From the NCBI GenBank assembly GCA_021809235.1, contig JAKBAG010000098.1:1-10155 (forward strand): DNA of 10,155 nucleotides. Reading direction: 5' to 3'. Under the pieces are notes generated by a model, which ran no database searches, was not told the DNA's origin, and saw only the letters and a program-made list of their open reading frames with translations. The DNA comes from Acidobacteriota bacterium (lineage in GTDB: Bacteria; Acidobacteriota; Terriglobia; Terriglobales; Acidobacteriaceae). The translations under genes and the position numbers were made by a program. Every line of letters starts with the position of its first letter. The first letter of the stretch is position 1. Below are positions 1 to 6,187 of the stretch, in pieces.

Positions 1-21
1 CATCTGGTTGGCAACTTGGAG

Positions 22-49
22 GCGCGGGCTCTTGCAGTCCGCGCTTTTT
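22..49 (+). terminator. Rho-independent terminator of an upstream gene outside the window
   Basis: A 9-bp stem (22-30 with 36-44, containing one G.T pair) encloses a 5-nt loop and is followed directly by five T residues (45-49). This is the shape of an intrinsic terminator on the plus strand. No coding frame that I trust precedes it inside the window, so it most likely ends a gene lying to the left. It would isolate murA from that gene, leaving about 115 nt for a murA promoter. I found no convincing promoter hexamers there. Confidence 0.7.
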
Positions 50-164
50 CCATTCGCTGGCTTCTCGCCATTCCAGTTCCAGAGCACATTGACTGAAGCG
101 ATTCCTGCACTGCGCGCAGCCAGCTTTGCCCATTACACTGGAGTATCAGGAGCAGCTCGAAATT

Positions 165-1463
165 ATGGACAAATTCGTAGTGCGCGGTGGGAATCCGCTG
201 GTCGGCAGTATTCGTGTCTCTGGAGCCAAAAACTCTGCCTTGCCGTGCATGGCAGCCGCAATCCTGTCGGAAGATGAGGTTGTACTCGAAAATATTCCGC
301 AGGTCCGAGATATTGAGACCGAACAGAAGCTGCTCATCTCCATGGGAGCCCAGGTGGAGCTGGGCTACGGACGCGCCCAGCACCGCACCACGATCAGCTG
401 CCGACATCTCTCCGATCCTGTTGCCAAGTACGAGATCGTCAAGACCATGCGCGCCAGTTCCCTTGTACTGGGACCGCTGGTAGCCCGTTGCGGTATGGCT
501 CGCGTCGCCATGCCCGGTGGATGCGCCATCGGAGGACGTCCGATTGATCTGCACCTGAAGGGCCTGGAAAAGATGGGAGCGAGCATCACGCAGGAGCATG
601 GCTATCTGGAGGCCCGTGCTGAGCGACTACGCGGAGCACACCTGTTTTTTGACAAGATCACCGTCACCGGGACCGAAGATCTGCTGATGGCCGCAGTCCT
701 TGCCGACGGCGAGACCGTGATGGAAAATTGCGCCCAAGAGCCGGAGGTCACCGATCTGGCCGCTCTACTGACCAGCATGGGCGCCCGGATCGAAGGTGCC
801 GGCACGCCCACCATCCGGGTGCAGGGCGTCGAGCGGCTTCACGGCACGCGGCATCGCATCAATCCGGATCGGATTGAGGCCGGCACATTTCTCATCGCCG
901 GAGCCATTACGCACGGGGATCTGATTGTGACCAATTGCAATCCCGCTCACCTGGGCGCTGTGATGGAAAAACTACGAGAAGCCGGAGCACGCATCGATGT
1001 GCTGGGGGAGGATTCCATTCGCGTCCGCGCCGAGGAATCACTTCACGCCGTCGATATTTCCACCCGGGAGTATCCCGGCTTCCCAACAGACATGCAGGCC
1101 CAATTCATGGCCCTTGCCACCCAGGCGGAAGGTGTTTCGCGCATCACGGAGAACATCTTTGAAAACCGCTTCATGCATGTGCAGGAGCTGGTTCGCATGG
1201 GAGCAAATATCGCCGTGGATGGTCGCACAGCCACAGTGCAGGGCGCATCGCGACTGTCCGCAGCAGCCGTGATGTGCAGTGATCTGCGCGCCTCCGCCTC
1301 ACTGGTGTTGGCCGCGCTGGTTGCCGAAGGAGAGTCCATCCTGGACCGTGTCTACCACATGGATCGCGGCTATGAACGGATTGAGGAAAAGCTACGCGGC
1401 GTGGGAGCGCAGATCCGGCGCATGGGCAATGTCTTCGGAACCAGGAACTCAGACGAGAACTAA
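165..1463 (+). CDS. murA: UDP-N-acetylglucosamine 1-carboxyvinyltransferase (MurA)
   Basis: Cytoplasmic enzyme that transfers enolpyruvate from phosphoenolpyruvate to UDP-GlcNAc, the first committed step of peptidoglycan synthesis. The 432-aa product is close to the usual 420-435 aa. Visible landmarks are the N-terminal AKN (Lys22-Asn23), the KTMRAS segment with Arg97, the active-site loop PGGCAIGGRP with catalytic Cys120, the YPGFPTDMQAQF segment with Asp309 (the counterpart of E. coli Asp305), and the C-terminal YHMDRGYERIEEKL. Having Cys rather than Asp in the loop predicts fosfomycin sensitivity at target level (family knowledge). I chose the ATG at 165 because the protein then begins MDKFVVRGG as in the family and AGGAG lies at 148-152. 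The longer frame from TTG at 126 adds 13 unconserved residues. A terminator lies on each side, so it is probably monocistronic. Confidence 0.97.
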   Translation: MDKFVVRGGNPLVGSIRVSGAKNSALPCMAAAILSEDEVVLENIPQVRDIETEQKLLISMGAQVELGYGRAQHRTTISCRHLSDPVAKYEIVKTMRASSLVLGPLVARCGMARVAMPGGCAIGGRPIDLHLKGLEKMGASITQEHGYLEARAERLRGAHLFFDKITVTGTEDLLMAAVLADGETVMENCAQEPEVTDLAALLTSMGARIEGAGTPTIRVQGVERLHGTRHRINPDRIEAGTFLIAGAITHGDLIVTNCNPAHLGAVMEKLREAGARIDVLGEDSIRVRAEESLHAVDISTREYPGFPTDMQAQFMALATQAEGVSRITENIFENRFMHVQELVRMGANIAVDGRTATVQGASRLSAAAVMCSDLRASASLVLAALVAEGESILDRVYHMDRGYERIEEKLRGVGAQIRRMGNVFGTRNSDEN

Positions 1464-1498
1464 CTCCAAATGCAATGACAATTACACTTTTCGGAACT

Positions 1499-1530
1499 GG
1501 TTGGCTTGAAGTTCAGCCAACCCTTTTGTT
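1499..1530 (+). terminator. Rho-independent terminator of murA
   Basis: A perfect 8-bp stem GGTTGGCT / AGCCAACC (1499-1506 with 1515-1522) with an 8-nt loop is followed by a T-rich run, CTTTTGTTGTTT. It begins 36 nt after the murA stop codon. It separates murA from the diguanylate cyclase gene, which therefore needs its own promoter. Confidence 0.85.
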
Positions 1531-1592
1531 GTTTCGCGATCGTTTCATGTTACTTTTGGATACACCAAAGATTTGTTATTTCTCATCCATGG

Positions 1593-1619
1593 TAAGCGAT
1601 GATAAGTTGTTGCCGATAA
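1593..1619 (+). promoter_or_regulatory. Candidate sigma-28 (FliA) promoter for the diguanylate cyclase
   Basis: TAAG at 1593-1596 is followed after exactly 15 nt by GCCGATAA at 1612-1619. The sigma-28/FliA consensus of other bacteria is TAAA, 15 nt, GCCGATAA, so 11 of 12 core bases match at the right spacing. Transcription would start near 1626 and give a leader of about 44 nt. That leader holds a small CCC-GAAA-GGG hairpin (1632-1641) and the ribosome binding site GGAG (1660-1663), 6 nt before the ATG. No better sigma-70 promoter was seen in 1531-1669. The call is inference from the motif; whether the host has a FliA sigma factor cannot be seen here. Confidence 0.5.
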
Positions 1620-1669
1620 TGGAAGGATAGACCCGAAAGGGAGATGCTCGTTCGCAGCCGGAGTACGGA

Positions 1670-2965
1670 ATGGACTGGACAAAAATCCCCGATCTGCTGG
1701 CCATCACCGCATTAGTATTAGCATTTGCCTCCATTCTGCGGCGGGAATCCCGCGAAGACCTGGAGATTGAAGGAAGTCCCTTTGCCGACTCGCAGCTCTG
1801 GTTGCGGGGGTGGATTCTGATTCTGATTCACTTTGCTGCCAGCATGGGAGAGCAGTGGGATGGCTGGCCTGGCTATGCAGCTGTCGCGCTCAGTCTGGTT
1901 TCTTTGATTGCAGCTGCCGTGGTCTTTATGCGGGCATCTGTCCGCTATCGCAACCATGCTTCTTCGCTTTGGATGACAGCTGCCCTCGCTGTACCACCGT
2001 CGGCCTATATTCTCTTGCTTTTGTTACCAACTGCACCCGACTGGACGCTGATTGTTACGGCCTCGATCACGGCAATAGGTCCACTCGCTGTCATCCTGCT
2101 CTCGCCGCGCCGTTTACTCGCGGCCCCACGATTCATCGTGATGATCCTCTATCTGCTACTCGGAGCAGGATTGCTGCTGTGGGGTCCTCCCCGACAAGGG
2201 AATGGCGGCTCTTTTGCGCTGAATGCCATCCTGTTCACGGTATACCTTTGTTGCTGCCTCATCTTCTGGTCCAACTATCGTGGTCGAGTCAGCGCCGGTT
2301 CCGTGATTACCATTGGTGGATTCCTCGCCTGGGCAATGGTTTTTTCCGTTGCGCCATTCCTGCAGATCCGTATGCCAGCTCTGCATATTGAGAGCGAAGT
2401 ATGGAATCTTCCCAAATATGTAGTGGCGGTGGGAATGCTTCTTCTGCTGCTGGAGAACCAGATTGAGCGCTCGCAATATCTGGCGCTCCATGATGATCTG
2501 ACCTCGCTGCCCAATCGCAGAAAATTTCATGCCCAGCTTGCCGAGCGCATTGCTCTCTGCAACCGAACAGGAGAAAGTCTGGGACTGCTGCAGATTGATC
2601 TGGATCGCTTCAAGCACGTCAATGACGCCTATGGCCACCATGTTGGCGACCTGCTGCTGCAGCAGGTCGCTGAACGGATGCGCCTGCGCATTCGCCGTGG
2701 AGATTTATTGGCACGTACCGGCGGCGATGAGTTTTCCCTGATCCTTGCGCAACCGAATTCCCCCAAGGACATCCATACCGTTGCCGATTCCCTGACGGAA
2801 CTACTGAGTCTGCCCTTCTCTGTGAACAATCATCCGATGGAGATTGGAGCCAGCATTGGGGCTGCCATTTATCCGGAGGATGCGCAGGATGCCTCTTCGC
2901 TTTATATTGCTGCCGATCTGCGCATGTATGAAGAAAAAGAGATACGTCGCGGCCTGTCCGCCTGA
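1670..2965 (+). CDS. Membrane-bound diguanylate cyclase (GGDEF domain)
   Basis: Predicted inner-membrane enzyme making cyclic di-GMP from two GTP. Of 431 residues, about the first 262 form a hydrophobic region with roughly eight or nine membrane segments (for example near 7-22, 46-60, 67-88, 98-120, 125-145, 153-172, 183-201, 208-232 and 249-262). This matches no sensor family I can name. A complete cytoplasmic GGDEF domain follows, starting at HDDLTSLPNRR (274-284). It has IDLDRFKHVND (309-319) for metal and nucleotide binding, an intact GGDEF signature (351-355), and the late SIGAAIYPED segment (395-404). An RxxD motif (Arg342-Asp345) sits at the canonical distance before GGDEF, so product feedback inhibition through the I-site is expected. 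No EAL domain is present. The start is supported by GGAG 6 nt upstream. It appears to be a single-gene unit, possibly driven by a FliA-type promoter. Confidence 0.93.
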   Translation: MDWTKIPDLLAITALVLAFASILRRESREDLEIEGSPFADSQLWLRGWILILIHFAASMGEQWDGWPGYAAVALSLVSLIAAAVVFMRASVRYRNHASSLWMTAALAVPPSAYILLLLLPTAPDWTLIVTASITAIGPLAVILLSPRRLLAAPRFIVMILYLLLGAGLLLWGPPRQGNGGSFALNAILFTVYLCCCLIFWSNYRGRVSAGSVITIGGFLAWAMVFSVAPFLQIRMPALHIESEVWNLPKYVVAVGMLLLLLENQIERSQYLALHDDLTSLPNRRKFHAQLAERIALCNRTGESLGLLQIDLDRFKHVNDAYGHHVGDLLLQQVAERMRLRIRRGDLLARTGGDEFSLILAQPNSPKDIHTVADSLTELLSLPFSVNNHPMEIGASIGAAIYPEDAQDASSLYIAADLRMYEEKEIRRGLSA

Positions 2966-3025
2966 TCGCCCGCCAATCCTGCAATGCGGCGATTCAGGTA
3001 CCCACAAACAATATCCCGAGACAGC

Positions 3026-3061
3026 AAAAAGCCCGCTCCCTTAAAAGGAAGCGGACTTTTT
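3026..3061. terminator. Bidirectional terminator between the convergent cyclase and pnp genes
   Basis: An imperfect hairpin with core CCGCT / AGCGG (3033-3037 with 3050-3054), an inner CCT/AGG extension and one C.A mismatch on each side of the core is flanked by AAAAA on the left (3026-3030) and TTTTT on the right (3057-3061). The A and T runs give a U-tract on either transcript. It lies 61 nt after the cyclase stop and 12 nt beyond the pnp stop, so it can end both convergent transcripts. Confidence 0.85.
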
Positions 3062-3072
3062 AATCGACTGCG

Positions 3073-5493
3073 TTATGCGTTTGAGGCTGGTCCGCGGCCC
3101 TGTCCGCCGGGACGACCGCGACGGCGGCGACGGCGGTTGTTGTTGTTGCCGTTGGCACCGAAGCTTCGTCCTGGAGCGGCTGCTCCCGGATTCGGCATGG
3201 GAGTGCCGTCGGCCACATTGAAGTTCGGCTCATTGTCCTCGTCGAACTCCTCGGTATCCTCGAAGTCTTCCCCACCCTCAATCAGGATGGTGCTCGCATT
3301 CGAGCTTGGCTGACGCTCGTCAAACTCATGGCGCGGCGCACGCGGCGCCGGAGCCGATTCGCTGGACGGCGCATCCGAAGGAGCATCCACAATCCCCAGC
3401 TTGGCCTTCTGCTCCTTGATGAGAGCCTTGCGGCTGAGCTTGATACGATTGCCTTCGATCGCCAGAACCTTGACCATCACCTGATCGCCTTCGCGCAGCT
3501 CGTCCTTGACTTCCTTGACGCGATGCTCGGCAATCTCCGAGATGTGCAGCAGACCATCTGTGCCCGGGAAAAGCTCAACAAAGGCACCAAACTCGGCCAG
3601 ACGAACCACCTTGCCCAGATATGTTTTCCCAACTTCCGGAACAGCGGTCAGATTGCTGATGATGGCAAGAGCCTGAGCCAGGCCGTCGGCATCCGAGGAG
3701 GCCACGTTGACGCGTCCCGTGTCATCCACATCAATCTTGACACCAGTCTGCTCGATAATGCCGCGGATGGTCTTGCCACCGGGTCCGATCAGATCACGAA
3801 TCTTGTCCGTAGGAATGTGAACCGTACGAATCTGCGGCGCGTAGCGGGAACGCTCCGTGCGCGGTCCGTTCAGGATCGCATCCATGGTATCGAGCAGGAA
3901 CAGCCGACCGCGACGAGCCTGCTCCATTGCCTCCTGCAGGATCTGGCGGGTGAGCCCGCTGATCTTGATATCCATCTGCAGTGCCGTGATGCCGGCCCGA
4001 GTGCCTGCAACCTTGAAGTCCATATCGCCGTAGTGATCTTCCGCACCGGCGATATCGGTCAGGATGGCGTAGTCGTCGCCTTCCTTCACCAGCCCCATGG
4101 CCACTCCGGCAACCGCGCCCTTCAGCGCGATACCTGCGTCAAACAGGGCCAGGCTGGCTCCGCAGACGGAAGCCATGGACGAGGAGCCATTCGACTCCAG
4201 AATGTCGGAGACGATGCGGATGGTGTACGGAGACTCATCCTGGGAAGGCAGCACGGCGCTGATCGCGCGCTCTGCCAACGCTCCGTGGCCCACTTCACGA
4301 CGGCCAACACCAGTCATGCGGCCTACTTCGCCGACAGAGAACGGCGGGAAGTTGTAGTGCAGCATGAAGGGCTTCTTCATTTCGCCTTCAAAGGTCTCCA
4401 GCCGCTGTCCGTCGTCGGTGGTGCCCAGCGTAGCTGTCACCAGAGCCTGCGTCTCTCCGCGGGTGAACAGAGCGGAACCATGAGTGCGAGGAAGAACGCC
4501 GGTTTCAATGCTGATGGGACGAATCTGGTCAAAGGCGCGACGGTCAGGACGGATGCGGTCACGCGTCACCTGTTCGCGGAAGATGCGCTCGCGCATCAGC
4601 TCGTAGTAGTGCGCCAGCTTCTTCTTGGCATCCGGATCATCGGCCGGCAGCGCTGCAGCCAGCTCCTGCTTGAGTGCCTTGATAAGCGCGTAGCTATCGG
4701 TCTTGGAATGCTTGTGGGTGTCCAGCGCATCCTTGAGCCGCTCCCCGGCTCGGGCATAAAGTGCCTGGTAATATTCCGTATCTTCCACTGGCGCTACAAA
4801 GGCCCGCTTGGGCTTGCCCGCGCGCGAGGCCAGGTCATCAATGGCTGCGGTAATCTTACGAATCTCTCCGTGGGCAAACTCAATGGCGGCCAGCACGTTT
4901 TCTTCTGTCTCCTGCTTGGCCCCGGCTTCAATCATCACGATGCCGTCCTTGTGGCCGACCACCATGATGTTCATCGTGCTCTCAGCACGCTCGGAGTAGC
5001 TGGGATTGATGATGAACTCGCCATTTACGCGACCCACACGGACAGCACCGACGGTGGCCATGAAGGGAATATCCGACAGAGCCAGAGCGGCAGCGGCGGC
5101 ATTGATGGCCACCACGTCCGGATCATTTTCCTTATCGGCGGAGAAGACCAGGGCTATCACCTGCGTCTCATTCCGGAAGCCTTCCGGAAAGAGTGGCCGG
5201 ATGGGACGGTCAATCTGACGTGAAGTGAGAATCTCTTTTTCGCTGGGACGTCCTTCCCGCTTGATAAAGCCGCCGGGGATGCGTCCACCAGCGTAGGCAT
5301 ACTCCCGGTAATCGACCGTGAGGGGGAAGAAATCAATTCCTTCCTTGGGGTCTGGCGACGCCACTGCGGTGGCCAGCACCACGCTGTCACCCAGCGTTAC
5401 AAGTGCCGATCCTGAGGCCTGCTTGGCAACGCGGCCCGTCTCAAAGACCAGACGCTTGCCACCGGTCAACTCTACGATTACTTCTTGCTTCAT
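3073..5493 (-). CDS. pnp: Polyribonucleotide nucleotidyltransferase (PNPase)
   Basis: Phosphorolytic 3'-to-5' exoribonuclease that degrades RNA to nucleoside diphosphates and is a core RNA-decay enzyme. Domain order is complete: first RNase PH domain (about 10-145), helical linker (about 230-315), second RNase PH domain (about 320-545), KH domain with a GPGG loop (570-573) and S1 domain (about 622-690). Catalytic-core residues are present: Arg398-Arg399, Ser438-Ser439, and Asp486 and Asp492 in the EDHYGDMDFKVAGT segment. At 806 aa it is about 95 residues longer than E. coli PNPase (711 aa). The extra tail (about 700-806) is low complexity: Ala/Pro/Ser-rich, then acidic (741-756), then four Asn, six Arg and Gly/Arg-rich. 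The start is supported by AGAGGA (5499-5504), 5 nt before the ATG. It lies downstream of rpsO in the classic order, but a terminator intervenes, so it depends on readthrough or on its own promoter. Confidence 0.98.
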   Translation of the reverse strand: MKQEVIVELTGGKRLVFETGRVAKQASGSALVTLGDSVVLATAVASPDPKEGIDFFPLTVDYREYAYAGGRIPGGFIKREGRPSEKEILTSRQIDRPIRPLFPEGFRNETQVIALVFSADKENDPDVVAINAAAAALALSDIPFMATVGAVRVGRVNGEFIINPSYSERAESTMNIMVVGHKDGIVMIEAGAKQETEENVLAAIEFAHGEIRKITAAIDDLASRAGKPKRAFVAPVEDTEYYQALYARAGERLKDALDTHKHSKTDSYALIKALKQELAAALPADDPDAKKKLAHYYELMRERIFREQVTRDRIRPDRRAFDQIRPISIETGVLPRTHGSALFTRGETQALVTATLGTTDDGQRLETFEGEMKKPFMLHYNFPPFSVGEVGRMTGVGRREVGHGALAERAISAVLPSQDESPYTIRIVSDILESNGSSSMASVCGASLALFDAGIALKGAVAGVAMGLVKEGDDYAILTDIAGAEDHYGDMDFKVAGTRAGITALQMDIKISGLTRQILQEAMEQARRGRLFLLDTMDAILNGPRTERSRYAPQIRTVHIPTDKIRDLIGPGGKTIRGIIEQTGVKIDVDDTGRVNVASSDADGLAQALAIISNLTAVPEVGKTYLGKVVRLAEFGAFVELFPGTDGLLHISEIAEHRVKEVKDELREGDQVMVKVLAIEGNRIKLSRKALIKEQKAKLGIVDAPSDAPSSESAPAPRAPRHEFDERQPSSNASTILIEGGEDFEDTEEFDEDNEPNFNVADGTPMPNPGAAAPGRSFGANGNNNNRRRRRRGRPGGQGRGPASNA
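3113..3147. repeat. Trinucleotide-rich low-complexity tract in the pnp 3' end
   Basis: On the plus strand an imperfect CGA/CGG triplet tract is followed by four GTT triplets (3136-3147). On the coding strand these encode the Asn4-Arg6 run of the PNPase tail. Because the units are triplets, slippage would change the tail length without breaking the reading frame. Confidence 0.5.
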
Positions 5494-5522
5494 GTTTGTC
5501 CTCTTTTCGCTTTTTCTTGGGA

Positions 5523-5610
5523 AACTCAGGCTTGGCCGTTCACAACGGGAGAGTGCGCAAACGGCGGGAGCAGATGGCTCCGGCAGGAACCTGCAAAAAC
5601 AGCCTGAGTT
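5523..5610 (-). promoter_or_regulatory. Candidate pnp leader stem enclosing two small hairpins
   Basis: A perfect 10-bp inverted repeat, AACTCAGGCT (5523-5532) and AGCCTGAGTT (5601-5610), encloses 68 nt. In the minus-strand transcript its promoter-distal arm ends about 18 nt before the pnp Shine-Dalgarno sequence. The enclosed segment can form GGAGC/GCTCC (5567-5571 with 5577-5581) and GCAG/CTGC (5583-5586 with 5591-5594). The upstream arm is also one arm of the rpsO terminator, so the two structures exclude each other. In E. coli the pnp leader forms an RNase III-cleaved stem through which PNPase controls its own mRNA. A similar role here is inference. Confidence 0.45.
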
Positions 5611-5633
5611 GCAGAATTGACTGCCTCAGGCTG
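5595..5633 (-). terminator. Rho-independent terminator after rpsO
   Basis: Read on the minus strand, CAGCCTGAG (5633-5625) and CTCAGGCTG (5608-5600) form a perfect 9-bp stem, extended inside by GCAG/CTGC across a 2-nt bulge, followed by TTTTT (5599-5595). It lies 118 nt after the rpsO stop codon and about 100 nt before pnp. It should reduce or stop readthrough from rpsO into pnp, which makes separate control of the two genes likely. Confidence 0.85.
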
Positions 5634-5673
5634 CATCTGGTTCAAGGAATACTTGGGGTCAGACGGGTGATCG

Positions 5674-5705
5674 CAGACTGCTGGTGGAAAATCTGCAGCA
5701 GTCTG
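5674..5705 (-). promoter_or_regulatory. Perfect hairpin in the rpsO 3' untranslated region
   Basis: A perfect 10-bp inverted repeat, CAGACTGCTG (5674-5683) and CAGCAGTCTG (5696-5705), has a 12-nt loop. No T run follows on either strand, so it is not an intrinsic terminator. Its place 45 nt after the rpsO stop suggests an mRNA-stabilising or RNase-processing stem, which is inference. Confidence 0.5.
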
Positions 5706-5750
5706 GACCACTTCCCGGTCTCGACTGAATCGTTTCAAATGCGTCGAATC

Positions 5751-6017
5751 TTACTTGCGGATACCCAGCTTGGCGATCACATCGCGATAGCGATCGGCGT
5801 CATGAGTCTTCAGGTAGTCCAGAAGACGACGACGCTTGCTGACGAGCATCAGCAGGCCGCGGCGCGAAGCGTGGTCCTTTTTGTGGGTGTTGAAGTGCTC
5901 ATTCAACTCGCGGATGCGGGTGCTCAGAATCGCGATCTGGACCTCGGGCGATCCGGTGTCAGTATCGTGGGTACGAAAGCGTTCGATCAGTTCAGTTTTC
6001 GTTACAGTTGCAAGCAC
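5751..6017 (-). CDS. rpsO: 30S ribosomal protein S15
   Basis: Primary 16S rRNA-binding protein of the small-subunit platform; it binds the central domain early in assembly. The 88-aa product has the standard family length. It shows the diagnostic HDTDTGSPEVQIAILS segment (residues 17-32), LNEHFNTHKKDHASRRGLL with the rRNA-binding HxxDxxSRRGL pattern, and KRRRLLDYLK near the end. The start codon is GTG at 6015-6017, giving the family-like MLAT beginning. GAGGAG lies 11 nt upstream (6029-6034), a rather long spacing. No other in-frame ATG exists near the N-terminus. It precedes pnp as in most bacteria. The leader shows alternative base pairing at the Shine-Dalgarno sequence, consistent with S15 repressing its own translation, which is known in several bacteria. 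Confidence 0.98.
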   Translation of the reverse strand: MLATVTKTELIERFRTHDTDTGSPEVQIAILSTRIRELNEHFNTHKKDHASRRGLLMLVSKRRRLLDYLKTHDADRYRDVIAKLGIRK

Positions 6018-6028
6018 AGCTTCAGTTG

Positions 6029-6070
6029 CTCCTCAGAAACTCAAATCCATCGCAATAACTCTCTGAGTTT
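6029..6070 (-). promoter_or_regulatory. Candidate S15 autoregulatory leader of rpsO
   Basis: Just upstream of the GTG start, AAACTCA and TGAGTTT (plus-strand 6064-6070 and 6037-6043) can form a 7-bp stem. Overlapping it, CTCAGA (plus-strand 6062-6067) can pair with TCTGAG (6032-6037), which covers the first three bases of the GAGGAG Shine-Dalgarno sequence (6029-6034). The stems share bases and exclude each other, one leaving the ribosome site free and one masking part of it. Known S15 leaders differ in structure between phyla, so absence of a match to the E. coli pseudoknot is no objection. Confidence 0.45.
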
Positions 6071-6187
6071 AGCATGATCCGAATGAAAATGCACCCTGCC
6101 CGATGCCGGTATGCCGGATTCGCCTCTTTGGAGGCTCCATCGAAGGCGAACTCCAGCGGAAAATCCTGTACCGGACCGAATCCGCCC

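Noticed and set aside
89..94. TTGACT as a -35 box for murA
   Set aside because: No -10-like hexamer lies 16-18 nt downstream; the sequence there is GC-rich.
126..164. N-terminal extension of murA from a TTG codon
   Set aside because: The extra 13 residues are outside the family alignment, and the ATG at 165 has an AGGAG upstream.
1626..1669. c-di-GMP riboswitch in the cyclase leader
   Set aside because: Only a 3-bp CCC-GAAA-GGG hairpin is present. The leader is too short and lacks the conserved GEMM core sequences.
5132..5139. GCCGATAA on the minus strand inside pnp as a second FliA site
   Set aside because: It encodes conserved PNPase residues (Ala-Asp-Lys) and has no TAAA-like box 15 nt upstream. 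It also shows that the octamer alone can occur by chance.
3328..5223. 631-codon open frame on the plus strand opposite pnp
   Set aside because: It lies wholly antisense to a fully convincing PNPase. The composition (His, Gln, Arg rich) is that of a complement frame, and no domain is recognisable.
6122..6135. GCCTC-TTTG-GAGGC hairpin as a terminator of the xylanase unit
   Set aside because: The stem is only 5 bp and no T run follows on the minus strand, so intrinsic termination is not supported.
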